NCBI RefSeq assembly: GCF_019049285.1
Contig: NZ_JAGMUL010000003.1
Location: forward strand, 1-64,000
Length of the DNA: 64,000 nt
Direction of reading: 5' to 3'
DNA from: Streptomyces sp. AC550_RSS872
Lineage (GTDB): Bacteria; Actinomycetota; Actinomycetes; Streptomycetales; Streptomycetaceae
In this document: piece by piece, positions 43,536 to 51,213 of the stretch
Layout: the number at the start of each line of letters is the position of its first letter
Position numbering within the stretch: the first letter of the stretch is position 1
Program-made: the position numbers and the translations under genes
The notes under the pieces: generated by a model
Told to the model about the DNA's origin: nothing
Database searches by the model: none
The model's input: only the letters and a program-made list of their open reading frames with translations

Positions 43536-45008
43536 CTACGCGCGCCGCGTGATCCCCGACAGGTCGTGCGCCGTCACGCTGTTGCGGTCGGTGACCGAGC
43601 GGCCCAGGGCGTGGTGCGGCCACAGGCCGGCGGCCACCCGGCGACTGCGCTCGCTCCACTGACGGGCCGCCAGGTCACCGGCCTTGTAGTGGTTGAGGGC
43701 GTAACCGCCGGAGTGGATGCGCAGCAGCGTGAAGCCGCCGGGGTACTCCTTGGCGGCGGCGACCTCCTGCTGGGTGACGTGCGGGGCCCGCGACAGCACG
43801 GTGCGCTTGTTGCGGTGGGTGTGGCCGGCGTGGTGGAGGAAGACGCCGGGCGCGGACGCGTAGGCGTCGACGACGGCGCGGGCCTGGCGGCGGTCCAGCT
43901 GCTGGCCGCGGGTGACCGGGAAGACCGAGTCCCGCACGGTCAGCGGATGATGGCCGAAGACGAGGGTCGGCTGGTCCGGGGCCTCCCTCAACCGGGCCTG
44001 GAACCATGCCAGTTGCTCGGGTCCGAGCCCGCCCGCGTCGGCGCCGTTGCCGGTCTTGACGTAGGTGTCGAGGCCGATGATCCGCAGCCCGCCGAGGTCC
44101 CGGGCGAAGTACCCCGGCCCGCCGTCGCCGGCCGGGAACGCGGTCTGGAAGCCGGCGTTGTCGCGGGAGCGGTCGTGGTTGCCGCGTACGACGAAGTAGT
44201 CCTCGCCGTGTGCACCGAAGCCGTCCAGGATCCGCCGCGCCTCGCCGAGGTCGTGCGCCGCCCCGCCCGCCGAGATGTCACCCCCGGCCAGCAGTACGTC
44301 CGCCCCGCGCCGCCGGGCCTCCTCGACCAGGGCGCGGCTCATCAGCTCCGGATACGGCGCCCGGCCCGGCTGCTGCGGCACCCCGCGCAACAGGGGGAAG
44401 CCGCCGACGAGGCCCGCGGTCGTCTCGCCGAGGTGCAGGTCGTTGCAGAGCGCGACCGACAGCAGATGCCGGCCGGGCGGCGGCTGCGGGGTGGTGAAGC
44501 AGTACGGCCCGCCGCTCGAACCGAACCCGAACGTCGACGTGCCCACCGCGTTGCCGCGCACGAGGTGCAGCGGGGTGGGCGTCGCGGCCGTGCCCCGGGA
44601 GCGGGCCTGGTAGTAGTACGTCTGCCCCGGCTCCAGGCCGGTCAGTTCGACCTGGTGATGGGCGGCCGGCCGGTCCTCGGACGCCGTGCGGTTGAGCCGG
44701 GACGGGTGGGTGCCGTAGACGATCTCGCCCTCGGTGAGCGCGGGGAGGGGGTGGCCCAGGCCGTCGTCGGTGCCGGGGATGCCGGTGTACCAGGTGATGA
44801 CGGCGCGGTCCTCGGTGAGAGTGACGAGTTCGAGGTTGACGGCGATCAGGTCGTCGGGGTGGTGGGAGCGCGCCCGCTGCATCGCGGCGGAGGCCGACCG
44901 CAGCAGGGCGGGGGCGAGGCGGGCACCGGAGCGCAGTACCTCGCAGGGGCCGGGGAAGGCCGACAGTGCCGCGAGGGCGGGGAGGTGGGCGGAGAAGCAG
45001 CAGCGCAT
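43536..45008 (-). CDS. Metallophosphoesterase with fibronectin-like N-terminal domain
   Basis: This is a 490-aa phosphatase similar to purple acid phosphatases. Residues about 55-190 are a fibronectin-like domain (VTLTEDRAVITWYTG, GLEPGQTYYYQAR). The metallophosphoesterase core has all metal motifs in order: NDLHLGE, GGDIS, RGNHDRS, FGHHP and AGHTHRNK. No secretion signal is obvious, although ATG 45008 is preceded by open frame to 45380, so an upstream start is not excluded. A three-copy 18-bp repeat lies in the leader (45077-45130). The substrate is unknown. Confidence 0.85.
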   Translation of the reverse strand: MRCCFSAHLPALAALSAFPGPCEVLRSGARLAPALLRSASAAMQRARSHHPDDLIAVNLELVTLTEDRAVITWYTGIPGTDDGLGHPLPALTEGEIVYGTHPSRLNRTASEDRPAAHHQVELTGLEPGQTYYYQARSRGTAATPTPLHLVRGNAVGTSTFGFGSSGGPYCFTTPQPPPGRHLLSVALCNDLHLGETTAGLVGGFPLLRGVPQQPGRAPYPELMSRALVEEARRRGADVLLAGGDISAGGAAHDLGEARRILDGFGAHGEDYFVVRGNHDRSRDNAGFQTAFPAGDGGPGYFARDLGGLRIIGLDTYVKTGNGADAGGLGPEQLAWFQARLREAPDQPTLVFGHHPLTVRDSVFPVTRGQQLDRRQARAVVDAYASAPGVFLHHAGHTHRNKRTVLSRAPHVTQQEVAAAKEYPGGFTLLRIHSGGYALNHYKAGDLAARQWSERSRRVAAGLWPHHALGRSVTDRNSVTAHDLSGITRRA

Positions 45009-45076
45009 GTCCTCGATGTGGCCCGGTGCGGTGAACGGGGGAGGTGGCGGTGGCGGCGGGGCCAGGTCCGGCGCGC

Positions 45077-45130
45077 GACATCTCCGTGGAACGAGACATC
45101 TCCGTGGAACGAGACATCTCCATGGAAGCA
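45077..45130. repeat. 18-bp tandem repeat, three copies
   Basis: GACATCTCCGTGGAACGA at 45077-45094 and 45095-45112, and a variant GACATCTCCATGGAAGCA at 45113-45130. It lies in the leader of the metallophosphoesterase gene, between divergent genes. Confidence 0.9.
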
Positions 45131-45260
45131 GGCGGAAGGCGGTCACCGAAGGGAGTGTGCCGAGTCTCACTGATCCCGAGTTGCCGTGTTTGCTCCCCTG
45201 ACTGGTCGGCTGCGCCCTTCGAGGCGCACCCTGGAAGCAGGACTTCCGGAGGTGATCGTC

Positions 45261-45536
45261 ATGATGCACACCGCAGTGGGATGGCATGTCGAGCTGGAGT
45301 TCCAGGAGGACGAGACACACACCAAGGCGGTCGCGATGGTGCGCCTTCCCGACGGCAGTGAGGTACGGGCCCAGGGCCACGCCTCACGGCACCACACCGA
45401 CGCGAATCAGCCACGCGTCGGCGAGGAGATCGCCGGCGCGCGTGCGTTGAACGAGCTGGCGATGCAGATGCTCACGAAGGCGCACAGCGAGATCGACCAG
45501 GCGTCCGGGCGTACCTCGCATCCGATTCACGTGTGA
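45261..45536 (+). CDS. DUF1876 domain protein
   Basis: This is a 91-aa protein of the DUF1876 family, restricted to actinobacteria. It shows GWHVELEFQEDETHTKAVAMVRLPDG and RVGEEIAGARALNELAMQMLTKAH, with the fold predicted to resemble dsRBD-type alpha-beta proteins. The start is ATG 45261, with GGAGG eight bases upstream; GTG 45252 in frame is possible. Function unknown; relatives are often near stress genes. Confidence 0.85.
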   Translation: MMHTAVGWHVELEFQEDETHTKAVAMVRLPDGSEVRAQGHASRHHTDANQPRVGEEIAGARALNELAMQMLTKAHSEIDQASGRTSHPIHV

Positions 45537-45583
45537 CTGTGCCGGGATCGGTTGTGTGCCGGGTGCGGCGGCGTGGGGGCTGG

Positions 45584-45605
45584 TCGCGCAGTTCCCCGCG
45601 CCCCT
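45584..45605. repeat. Second copy of the dispersed 22-bp repeat
   Basis: TCGCGCAGTTCCCCGCGCCCCT, identical to 31336-31357, in the gap between DUF1876 and the serine hydrolase gene. Confidence 0.85.
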
Positions 45606-45653
45606 AAAAGAACGGGGCGTTGCCGGGCCCTGCGTCGCACAGGCGCCGAGCCT

Positions 45654-46844
45654 TTACGGGAGCGCTGCCCGCAGCGCCCGTAGCAGCGACTGTGCCCTCG
45701 GGTCCGCCGTCACGGTCTTGCGGAAGCCGTTCGTCACATAGCCGAACGCGATTCCCGACTCCGGGTCGGCGAAGCCGAGGGCACCGCCTCGGCCGGGGTG
45801 GCCGAAGGAGCCCGGGCCGAGCAGCGGGGACGCGGTGCCGTGCAGCATGTAGCCGAGGCCGAAACGGGTGTTGACGACCAGGACGCGGTCCGGCCCCGCC
45901 GACTCCTCCGCCCGGGCGAGCTCCACCGTCGCCGGGTCGAAGAGCCGCACGCCGTCGACCTCGCCGATCAGCGCCGCGTAGAAACGGGCCAGAGCGTCGG
46001 CCGTCGCGATGCCGTTCGTCGCGGGGAGGGCGGCGGCGAGGTAGGCGGGGTCGTTCTGGTCGGGGAACGGGGTGATGGCGGCGAAGGCGCGGCGCGTCAG
46101 CGAGCCGGGGTCGTCATAGGCCTCGGTGACCGACCGCTTCGGCCGCGACCGCAGCCCGCCGACCGGCTCGGGCCCCTCGACGCGCCCGGTACGGCCCACC
46201 CGTCCCGCCTGCGACTCCGGCAGCCCCAGCCACAGATCCAGGCCCAGCGGACCGGCGACCTCCGCCGCCAGCCACTCCCCGGCCCGCCGCCCCGTCACCC
46301 GCCGCACCAGCTCGTCCAGCAGCCAGCCGTACGTCAGCGCGTGGTAGCCGTGGTCGGTGCCCGGCTCCCACGCGGGCGCCTGCGCGGCCACCGCCTCGGG
46401 TCCGCGCTCCGGATCCAGCGCCTCCTCGGGCGTGAGCGGCCGCTCCAGCACCGGAAGCCCGGCCCGGTGGTTCAGCACATGCCGGACCAGCAGCCGACCC
46501 TTGCCGTGCACCTTGAACTCCGGCCAGTACTCGGCCAACGGCGCGTCCAGATCCAGCTCTCCGCGCTGCTGGAGGACGAGCGGTACGGCGGCGGCGACGC
46601 CCTTGGTGGCCGACCGCACGACCTGCGCGGTCCCCTGCTCCCAGGGCTGTGTGCCGTCGACGTCCTTCGTGCCGGCCCACAGATCGACGACCTTGCGCCC
46701 GTCCCGGTACACGGCGACGGCCGCGCCCCGCTCCCCGAGCCCGGAAAAGTTCCGCGCGAACGCCTCCCTGACCGGCTCGAAGCCTTCGGCCACTGTGCCG
46801 TTCACGTCCACGTCCGTACTCCCTGCGCCTGTGCTCTCGGCCAC
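45654..46844 (-). CDS. Serine hydrolase, beta-lactamase/esterase type
   Basis: This is a 396-aa class C beta-lactamase-like (family VIII esterase) protein. The S-x-x-K motif is SATK in VRSATKGVAA; the Tyr motif is HALTYGW; the C-terminal triad element is HPGRGG. No signal peptide is visible, so it is probably an intracellular carboxylesterase, not a beta-lactamase. The start is GTG 46844, which gives a family-like N-terminus; an open frame upstream to 46925 is not needed. It is followed on the same strand only after the DUF1876 gap. Confidence 0.85.
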   Translation of the reverse strand: MAESTGAGSTDVDVNGTVAEGFEPVREAFARNFSGLGERGAAVAVYRDGRKVVDLWAGTKDVDGTQPWEQGTAQVVRSATKGVAAAVPLVLQQRGELDLDAPLAEYWPEFKVHGKGRLLVRHVLNHRAGLPVLERPLTPEEALDPERGPEAVAAQAPAWEPGTDHGYHALTYGWLLDELVRRVTGRRAGEWLAAEVAGPLGLDLWLGLPESQAGRVGRTGRVEGPEPVGGLRSRPKRSVTEAYDDPGSLTRRAFAAITPFPDQNDPAYLAAALPATNGIATADALARFYAALIGEVDGVRLFDPATVELARAEESAGPDRVLVVNTRFGLGYMLHGTASPLLGPGSFGHPGRGGALGFADPESGIAFGYVTNGFRKTVTADPRAQSLLRALRAALP

Positions 46845-46934
46845 CGCCAGCCATCCCAACACGGGCGCGAGCTCCCCGATTCCGAACTGTGGCCGACGTC
46901 TCCCCCCAACACCGGGCACCGGCAACCCCGACGT

Positions 46935-47384
46935 TCAGCCCAGCAGAATGCTCACGTCGACGTTCCCCCGCGTCGCGTTCGAATACGGGCACACCTCGTG
47001 CGCCGCATCCACCAGCTTCGCCGCGAGGTCCGCGTCCAGTACCGGCAGGGCCACGCTGAGGGCGACCGCGAGGCCGTAGCCGCGGTGTTTGTTGGGGCCG
47101 ATGCCGACCTTCGCGGAGACCGTGGATCCCGTGAGGTCGTAGCCCGCACGGTTGCCGACCAGGATCAGCGCGTTGTGGAAGCAGGAGCTGTAACCCGCGG
47201 CGAACAGCTGCTCGGGGTTGGTGCCGTCGCCGTCGCCGCCCAGCGCCGCAGGCATCGCGACCTTGAGCTCGATCTGCCCGTCCTGGCTGGTGACATACCC
47301 CTCCCGGCCACCGTGCGCCGTGGCCTCGGCGACGTACATGATCTTCGTCGGACGGGTGTCGACGGCGGTGTCCTGGTCGTTCAT
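46935..47384 (-). CDS. ohr: Organic hydroperoxide resistance protein
   Basis: This is a 149-aa thiol peroxidase that reduces organic hydroperoxides using lipoylated partners. Both catalytic cysteines are present, Cys68 (SSCFHNA) and Cys132 (HEVCPYSNATRGN). The start is ATG 47384, with GGGGGAGGCC upstream. The ohrR-like gene lies 106 bases upstream on the same strand, a common arrangement in which OhrR represses ohr and is relieved by peroxide. Confidence 0.93.
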   Translation of the reverse strand: MNDQDTAVDTRPTKIMYVAEATAHGGREGYVTSQDGQIELKVAMPAALGGDGDGTNPEQLFAAGYSSCFHNALILVGNRAGYDLTGSTVSAKVGIGPNKHRGYGLAVALSVALPVLDADLAAKLVDAAHEVCPYSNATRGNVDVSILLG

Positions 47385-47490
47385 GGTTGGCCTCCCCCAA
47401 AAAGAACGTACGCAAGTACATCGTGCACAAGGTACTGGCCGGTAGGGCGCCTGTCGCTGCCAGGGGGTAGTAACTTCCGGTAAGCCGAGC

Positions 47491-47961
47491 TCAGCGCCTG
47501 CGGTCGGCCGCTTCAGCCGCCCTCGCCGCCAGCCGCCACAGTTCCTCGCGCAGCCGCTCCACCTCCGGCCCGCCGAGCCCGGTCTGCGCGAGCAGCGTGC
47601 CCGGTACGCACTCCGCGTGCTCCCGCAGCCGTTCGCCCTGCCCGGTGACCGAGACGAGCACCGACCGCTCGTCCCGCGCCGACCGCTCCCGCCGTACCAG
47701 CCCTGCCGCCTCCAGCCGCTTCAGCAGCGGAGAGACGGTCCCGTAGTCGAGACGAAGGGCTGCCGCCAGCTCCTTCACCGTCGTCTCGCCGCGCTCCCAG
47801 AGGACCAGCAGGACGAGGTACTGCGGGTAGGTGAGGCCGAGTTCGTCGAGAAGTGGACGGTAGGCGGCCGTCACGGCGCGCTGGGCGGCGTACAGCGCGA
47901 AGCACAGCTGCTCGTCCAGCAGCAGTGAGCCCTCGGTCCCGGTCGCCTCGTCGTTGGTCAC
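47491..47961 (-). CDS. ohrR: OhrR-type MarR regulator
   Basis: This is a 156-aa MarR-family repressor. The reactive cysteine is Cys20 in LDEQLCFALYAAQRAV, the peroxide-sensing site of OhrR. The winged HTH covers VKELAAALRLDYGTVSPLLKRLEAAGLVRRERSARDERSV. It should repress ohr directly downstream. The start is GTG 47961; that GTGA overlaps the stop of the ECF ATPase gene upstream by four bases. Confidence 0.9.
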   Translation of the reverse strand: MTNDEATGTEGSLLLDEQLCFALYAAQRAVTAAYRPLLDELGLTYPQYLVLLVLWERGETTVKELAAALRLDYGTVSPLLKRLEAAGLVRRERSARDERSVLVSVTGQGERLREHAECVPGTLLAQTGLGGPEVERLREELWRLAARAAEAADRRR

Positions 47962-48707
47962 GCGCCCATTGTCGCGGACCGCGGATCGAAGCCGAACGGC
48001 AGCTCCAGGCGATGCGTGCGCATCAGCTCGTCGTCGGACAGCAGCTCCGACGTCCTGCCGTCCGCCGCGATCACGCCCTCGCTGAGGACGAGCGAGCGTG
48101 GGCACAGCTCCAGGGCGTACGGCAGATCGTGGGTGACCATCAGGACCGTGACGTCCAACGAGCGCAGGATGTCGGCCAGTTCGCGGCGGGAGGCGGGGTC
48201 GAGGTTGGAGGAGGGCTCGTCGAGGACGAGGATCTCCGGCTCCATCGCGAGGACGGTCGCGACGGCCACCCGGCGGCGCTGGCCGAAGGAGAGGTGGTGC
48301 GGGGGACGGTCCTTGAACTCCGCCATGCCGACCCGGTCGAGGGCCCGGTCGACGCGCTCCTCCAGCTCCGGACCCTTGAGCCCGCCCGCCGCGGGACCGA
48401 AGGCCACGTCCTCGCGGACCGTCGGCATGAACAGCTGGTCGTCCGGGTCCTGGAACACGATCCCGACCCGGCGCCTGATCTCGGCCATGTGCTGCTTGCC
48501 GACGGGCAGCCCGGCCACGTGCACGGTGCCCGTGCCGCCGGTCAGGATGCCGTTGAGGTGGAGGACGAGGGTCGTCTTGCCGGCGCCGTTCGGGCCGAGC
48601 AGTGCGACCCGCTCGCCGCGCGCGACCGAGAAGTCCACGCCGAACAGGGCCTGGTGGCCGTCGGGGTAGGCGAAGGCGAGGCCGGAGACCTCCAGCGAGA
48701 ATGTCAC
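47958..48707 (-). CDS. cbiO: ECF transporter ATPase (Ni/Co), CbiO type
   Basis: This is a 249-aa ABC ATPase that powers an energy-coupling-factor metal importer. Walker A GPNGAGKTT, the Q-loop VFQDPDDQLF (the Q-DPDDQ form typical of CbiO), the signature LSFGQRRR and Walker B ILVLDEPSS are complete. The start is GTG 48707, with GGAGGG upstream; an upstream ATG 48731 in frame is possible. It is downstream of cbiQ, with 136 bases between. It overlaps ohrR by four bases, so transport and peroxide genes may be co-transcribed. Confidence 0.92.
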   Translation of the reverse strand: MTFSLEVSGLAFAYPDGHQALFGVDFSVARGERVALLGPNGAGKTTLVLHLNGILTGGTGTVHVAGLPVGKQHMAEIRRRVGIVFQDPDDQLFMPTVREDVAFGPAAGGLKGPELEERVDRALDRVGMAEFKDRPPHHLSFGQRRRVAVATVLAMEPEILVLDEPSSNLDPASRRELADILRSLDVTVLMVTHDLPYALELCPRSLVLSEGVIAADGRTSELLSDDELMRTHRLELPFGFDPRSATMGA

Positions 48708-48843
48708 CAAACCCTCCGAATCCCAACGCATCGGATACCGTCGATCACGAGCGGTGCATTGCGAGGACCAAGCATGCACATTCCTTTTGGCGTTCGCTGT
48801 GCAAACCGGGCAGGTTCCGTCCCGGCCGGTGCTGGGGGAGGGT

Positions 48844-49605
48844 TCAAAGGGTCCATCCCAGCAAACACACGACGAGAGCCGCGCCCGGGAGCGCGAGGGC
48901 GTACGACCACTGCGCCCGGGACGCGGTCACCTCGTCGATCACCGGCATCGAACCGGCGTACCCCCGGCTGATCATGGCCAGATGTACCCGCTCGCCGCGC
49001 TCGTAGGACCGGATGAACAGCGCGCCCGCCGACTTCGCGAGCACGCCCCAGTGCCGCACGCCCTTCGCCTCGAAGCCGCGTGACTCCCGGGCGATGCGCA
49101 TCCGCCGCATCTCGTCGGTGATGACATCGCCGTACCGGATCATGAAGGACGCGATCTGTACGAGGAGGGGCGGGAGTTTCAACCGCTGCAACCCCAGCAG
49201 GAGTTCACGCAGCTCCGTCGTCGAGGCGAGCAGCACGGAGGCGGCGACGCCGAGCGTGCCCTTGGCGAGCACGTTCCAGGCACCCCACAGTCCGCTGACG
49301 CTCAGCGACATGCCCAGCACCTCGACGCGCTCGCCCTCCGCCACGAACGGCATCAGCACCGCGAACGCGACGAACGGCACCTCGATCAGCAGCCGCTTGA
49401 GCAGGAACCCGGCGGGCACGCGGGCGACGTACGCGACGAGCGCGAGCAGCACGGCGTACAGGCCGAACGCCCACATCGCCTCCCGCGGCGTCGACACCAC
49501 GACCACCACGAACGCGAAGGTCGCGGCGAGCTTGGTGTGCGGCGGCAGACCGTGCACCGGCGAATGCCCGTGCCGGTAGAGCCGGTGCGCGTGCCCGGCG
49601 CCCAT
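48844..49605 (-). CDS. cbiQ: ECF transporter transmembrane component CbiQ
   Basis: This is a 253-aa membrane subunit that couples the ATPase to the substrate-binding component. It has about six hydrophobic helices; the coupling helix region contains the family ARESRGFEAKG. The start is ATG 49605, two bases after the stop of the cbiM-type gene (49608). An unusual feature is the N-terminal MGAGHAHRLYRHGHS, rich in histidine, that could touch metal. Confidence 0.9.
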   Translation of the reverse strand: MGAGHAHRLYRHGHSPVHGLPPHTKLAATFAFVVVVVSTPREAMWAFGLYAVLLALVAYVARVPAGFLLKRLLIEVPFVAFAVLMPFVAEGERVEVLGMSLSVSGLWGAWNVLAKGTLGVAASVLLASTTELRELLLGLQRLKLPPLLVQIASFMIRYGDVITDEMRRMRIARESRGFEAKGVRHWGVLAKSAGALFIRSYERGERVHLAMISRGYAGSMPVIDEVTASRAQWSYALALPGAALVVCLLGWTL

Positions 49606-49607
49606 GG

Positions 49608-50666
49608 TCAGACGCTCGTGCTCGTCGGCGACACGTCGGCCGCCTCGTCCGTACGGCGCCGGCGCACCGCCCAGAAGACGCCGGTGCCGGCGAGCAGGGT
49701 CGCGCCGACGCCGATCGTCCCGGCGAGGCCGCCCGACAGACGGATGTTGTCGATGCCCTTGACGCCGTAGTCGGCGAGCAGGGAGTCGGCGCCCGCGTGC
49801 TCCTCGGCGGACTCGGCGAATCCCTTGTCCTCGGCGACCTTCTCCAGGCCGTCGGGGCTGGCGGAGGCGTAGAAGCTGACGAACCCGGCGAGGACGAGGG
49901 AGGTGGCCAGACCGCTGATCCACAGGGTGCGGCGCGAGGTCCGGGCCGCGACCGGCTGCGCGGCCTCGGGCGCCGGGGCGTCGACCAGTTCGCCGCCGAC
50001 CCGCAGCTTCAGCGGCTGCCGCAGGTCACGGGCGCCGTAGACGAGGTCCGGGCGTACGGCGATGACGGCGCCGATGGTCAGCGCGGTGATCGCGGCCTCG
50101 CCGATGCCGATCAGCAGGTGGACGCCGACCATGGCGGTGGCGACCTTGCCGATCGAGACGTCGGTGGTGCCGCCGATCCAGAACAGCAGCGTGAACGCGA
50201 GGGCCGCGGCCGGCACCGACACGATCGAGGCGACGAAGGAGGCGGCGGTGATCGAGCGCCGGGTCTTCGGCAGGACCTTCACCAGGCCGCGGAAGACGAC
50301 GTAGGCCACGACGACGCCGACGATCGCCATGTTGGTGATGTTCACGCCGAGCGCGGTCAGGCCGCCGTCGGCGAAGAGGATGCCCTGCATCAGCAGGACG
50401 ACGGAGATGCACAACGCGCCGGTACAGGGGCCGACGAGGATCGCGGCGAGGGCGCCGCCGAGCAGATGTCCGCTGGTCCCGGCCGCCACGGGGAAGTTCA
50501 GCATCTGTACCGCGAAGATGAACGCGGCCACCAGGCCGGCCAGCGGCGCCGTCCGCTCGTCGAGCTCACGGCGCGCGCCGCGCAGGCTCACGGCGACCGC
50601 GGCCGCGGCGACGACTCCGGTCACGGCGGAGGTCGGGGCGTCTATGAATCCGTCGGGTACATGCAC
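49608..50666 (-). CDS. ECF Ni/Co transporter CbiM fused to PDGLE (CbiN/NikN-like)
   Basis: This is a 352-aa fused component. The first 220 residues are the CbiM/NikM S-component, starting MHVPDGF, where the N-terminal amine, His2 and nearby residues bind the metal ion. After a linker (about 225-250) comes the PDGLE domain: two helices around PDGLEKVAEDKGFAE, the NikN/CbiN-like part. This is the NikMN-type arrangement. The start is GTG 50666, which gives His2 correctly; an open frame extends to 50798. A Nur-box-like site lies 21-37 bases upstream, pointing to nickel and not cobalt. Confidence 0.88.
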   Translation of the reverse strand: MHVPDGFIDAPTSAVTGVVAAAAVAVSLRGARRELDERTAPLAGLVAAFIFAVQMLNFPVAAGTSGHLLGGALAAILVGPCTGALCISVVLLMQGILFADGGLTALGVNITNMAIVGVVVAYVVFRGLVKVLPKTRRSITAASFVASIVSVPAAALAFTLLFWIGGTTDVSIGKVATAMVGVHLLIGIGEAAITALTIGAVIAVRPDLVYGARDLRQPLKLRVGGELVDAPAPEAAQPVAARTSRRTLWISGLATSLVLAGFVSFYASASPDGLEKVAEDKGFAESAEEHAGADSLLADYGVKGIDNIRLSGGLAGTIGVGATLLAGTGVFWAVRRRRTDEAADVSPTSTSV

Positions 50667-50686
50667 CGTTCGATGATAGTGGCTTA

Positions 50687-50703
50687 ATGCGAATGGCTTG
50701 CAA
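50687..50703. promoter_or_regulatory. Nur-box-like site (nickel regulator)
   Basis: Read on the minus strand, TTGCAA-GCCAT-TCGCAT matches the Streptomyces Nur consensus tTGCaa-N5-ttGCAA in ten of twelve defined bases. The TTGCAA also fits a -35 box, with TATCAT a candidate -10 closer to the start codon. Confidence 0.65.
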
Positions 50704-50836
50704 GAGCGAGGAGCTGGTGCCCTCGCGTAGGGGAGATACGTCGGCTCCAGGGAGCGCTTTCTGCAAGATATGCGACATTGGAGGGGAAGCGGAGGCATAG
50801 CTTTCGCTCAGGTCACTCAGCGTAAGGGGCCGTCCG

Positions 50837-51196
50837 ATGTCTGTAGTCGAACAGTACGCGCGAGCCCATATCGTCACGGACGCCGACCTCCTGCTGGAGG
50901 AGCAGGACGCCGTCCCCGTCGTGCTGCGCTACGACCCCGAGACCGACCCCCGCTCGGTGCGTGTGCGGTTGCCCGGGCGTGAGGCCCACGAGTGGACGTT
51001 CTCGCGCTCCCTGCTGGAACAGGGGCTGCGTGCCCCGGCCGGGAGCGGCGAGATACGTGTGTGGCCGTGTGGGAGGGTGCAGGCCGTCGTGGAGTTCCAC
51101 TCGGCCGAAGGTGTTGCCGTGGTGCAGTTCGAGTCGAAGGCCTTGATGAGGTTCCTGCGGCGGACGTACCTGGCCGCCGCACCCGTGGCGCGCTGA
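50837..51196 (+). CDS. ssgE: SsgA-like sporulation/division protein
   Basis: This is a 119-aa SsgA-like protein (SALP), a family unique to sporulating actinomycetes that guides septum placement and spore wall steps. The family core is YDPETDPRSVRVRLPG, EWTFSRSLLEQGL, and RVWPC...VVEFHSAEGVAVVQFES. I use ssgE because of the neighbourhood: two PBPs and pmt downstream in the same order I recall from S. coelicolor, where ssgE sits beside them. The start is ATG 50837, with AAGGGG upstream. SsgE has been linked to correct spore separation. Confidence 0.8.
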   Translation: MSVVEQYARAHIVTDADLLLEEQDAVPVVLRYDPETDPRSVRVRLPGREAHEWTFSRSLLEQGLRAPAGSGEIRVWPCGRVQAVVEFHSAEGVAVVQFESKALMRFLRRTYLAAAPVAR

Positions 51197-51213
51197 GCTT
51201 CAGCCGCCCGGCC

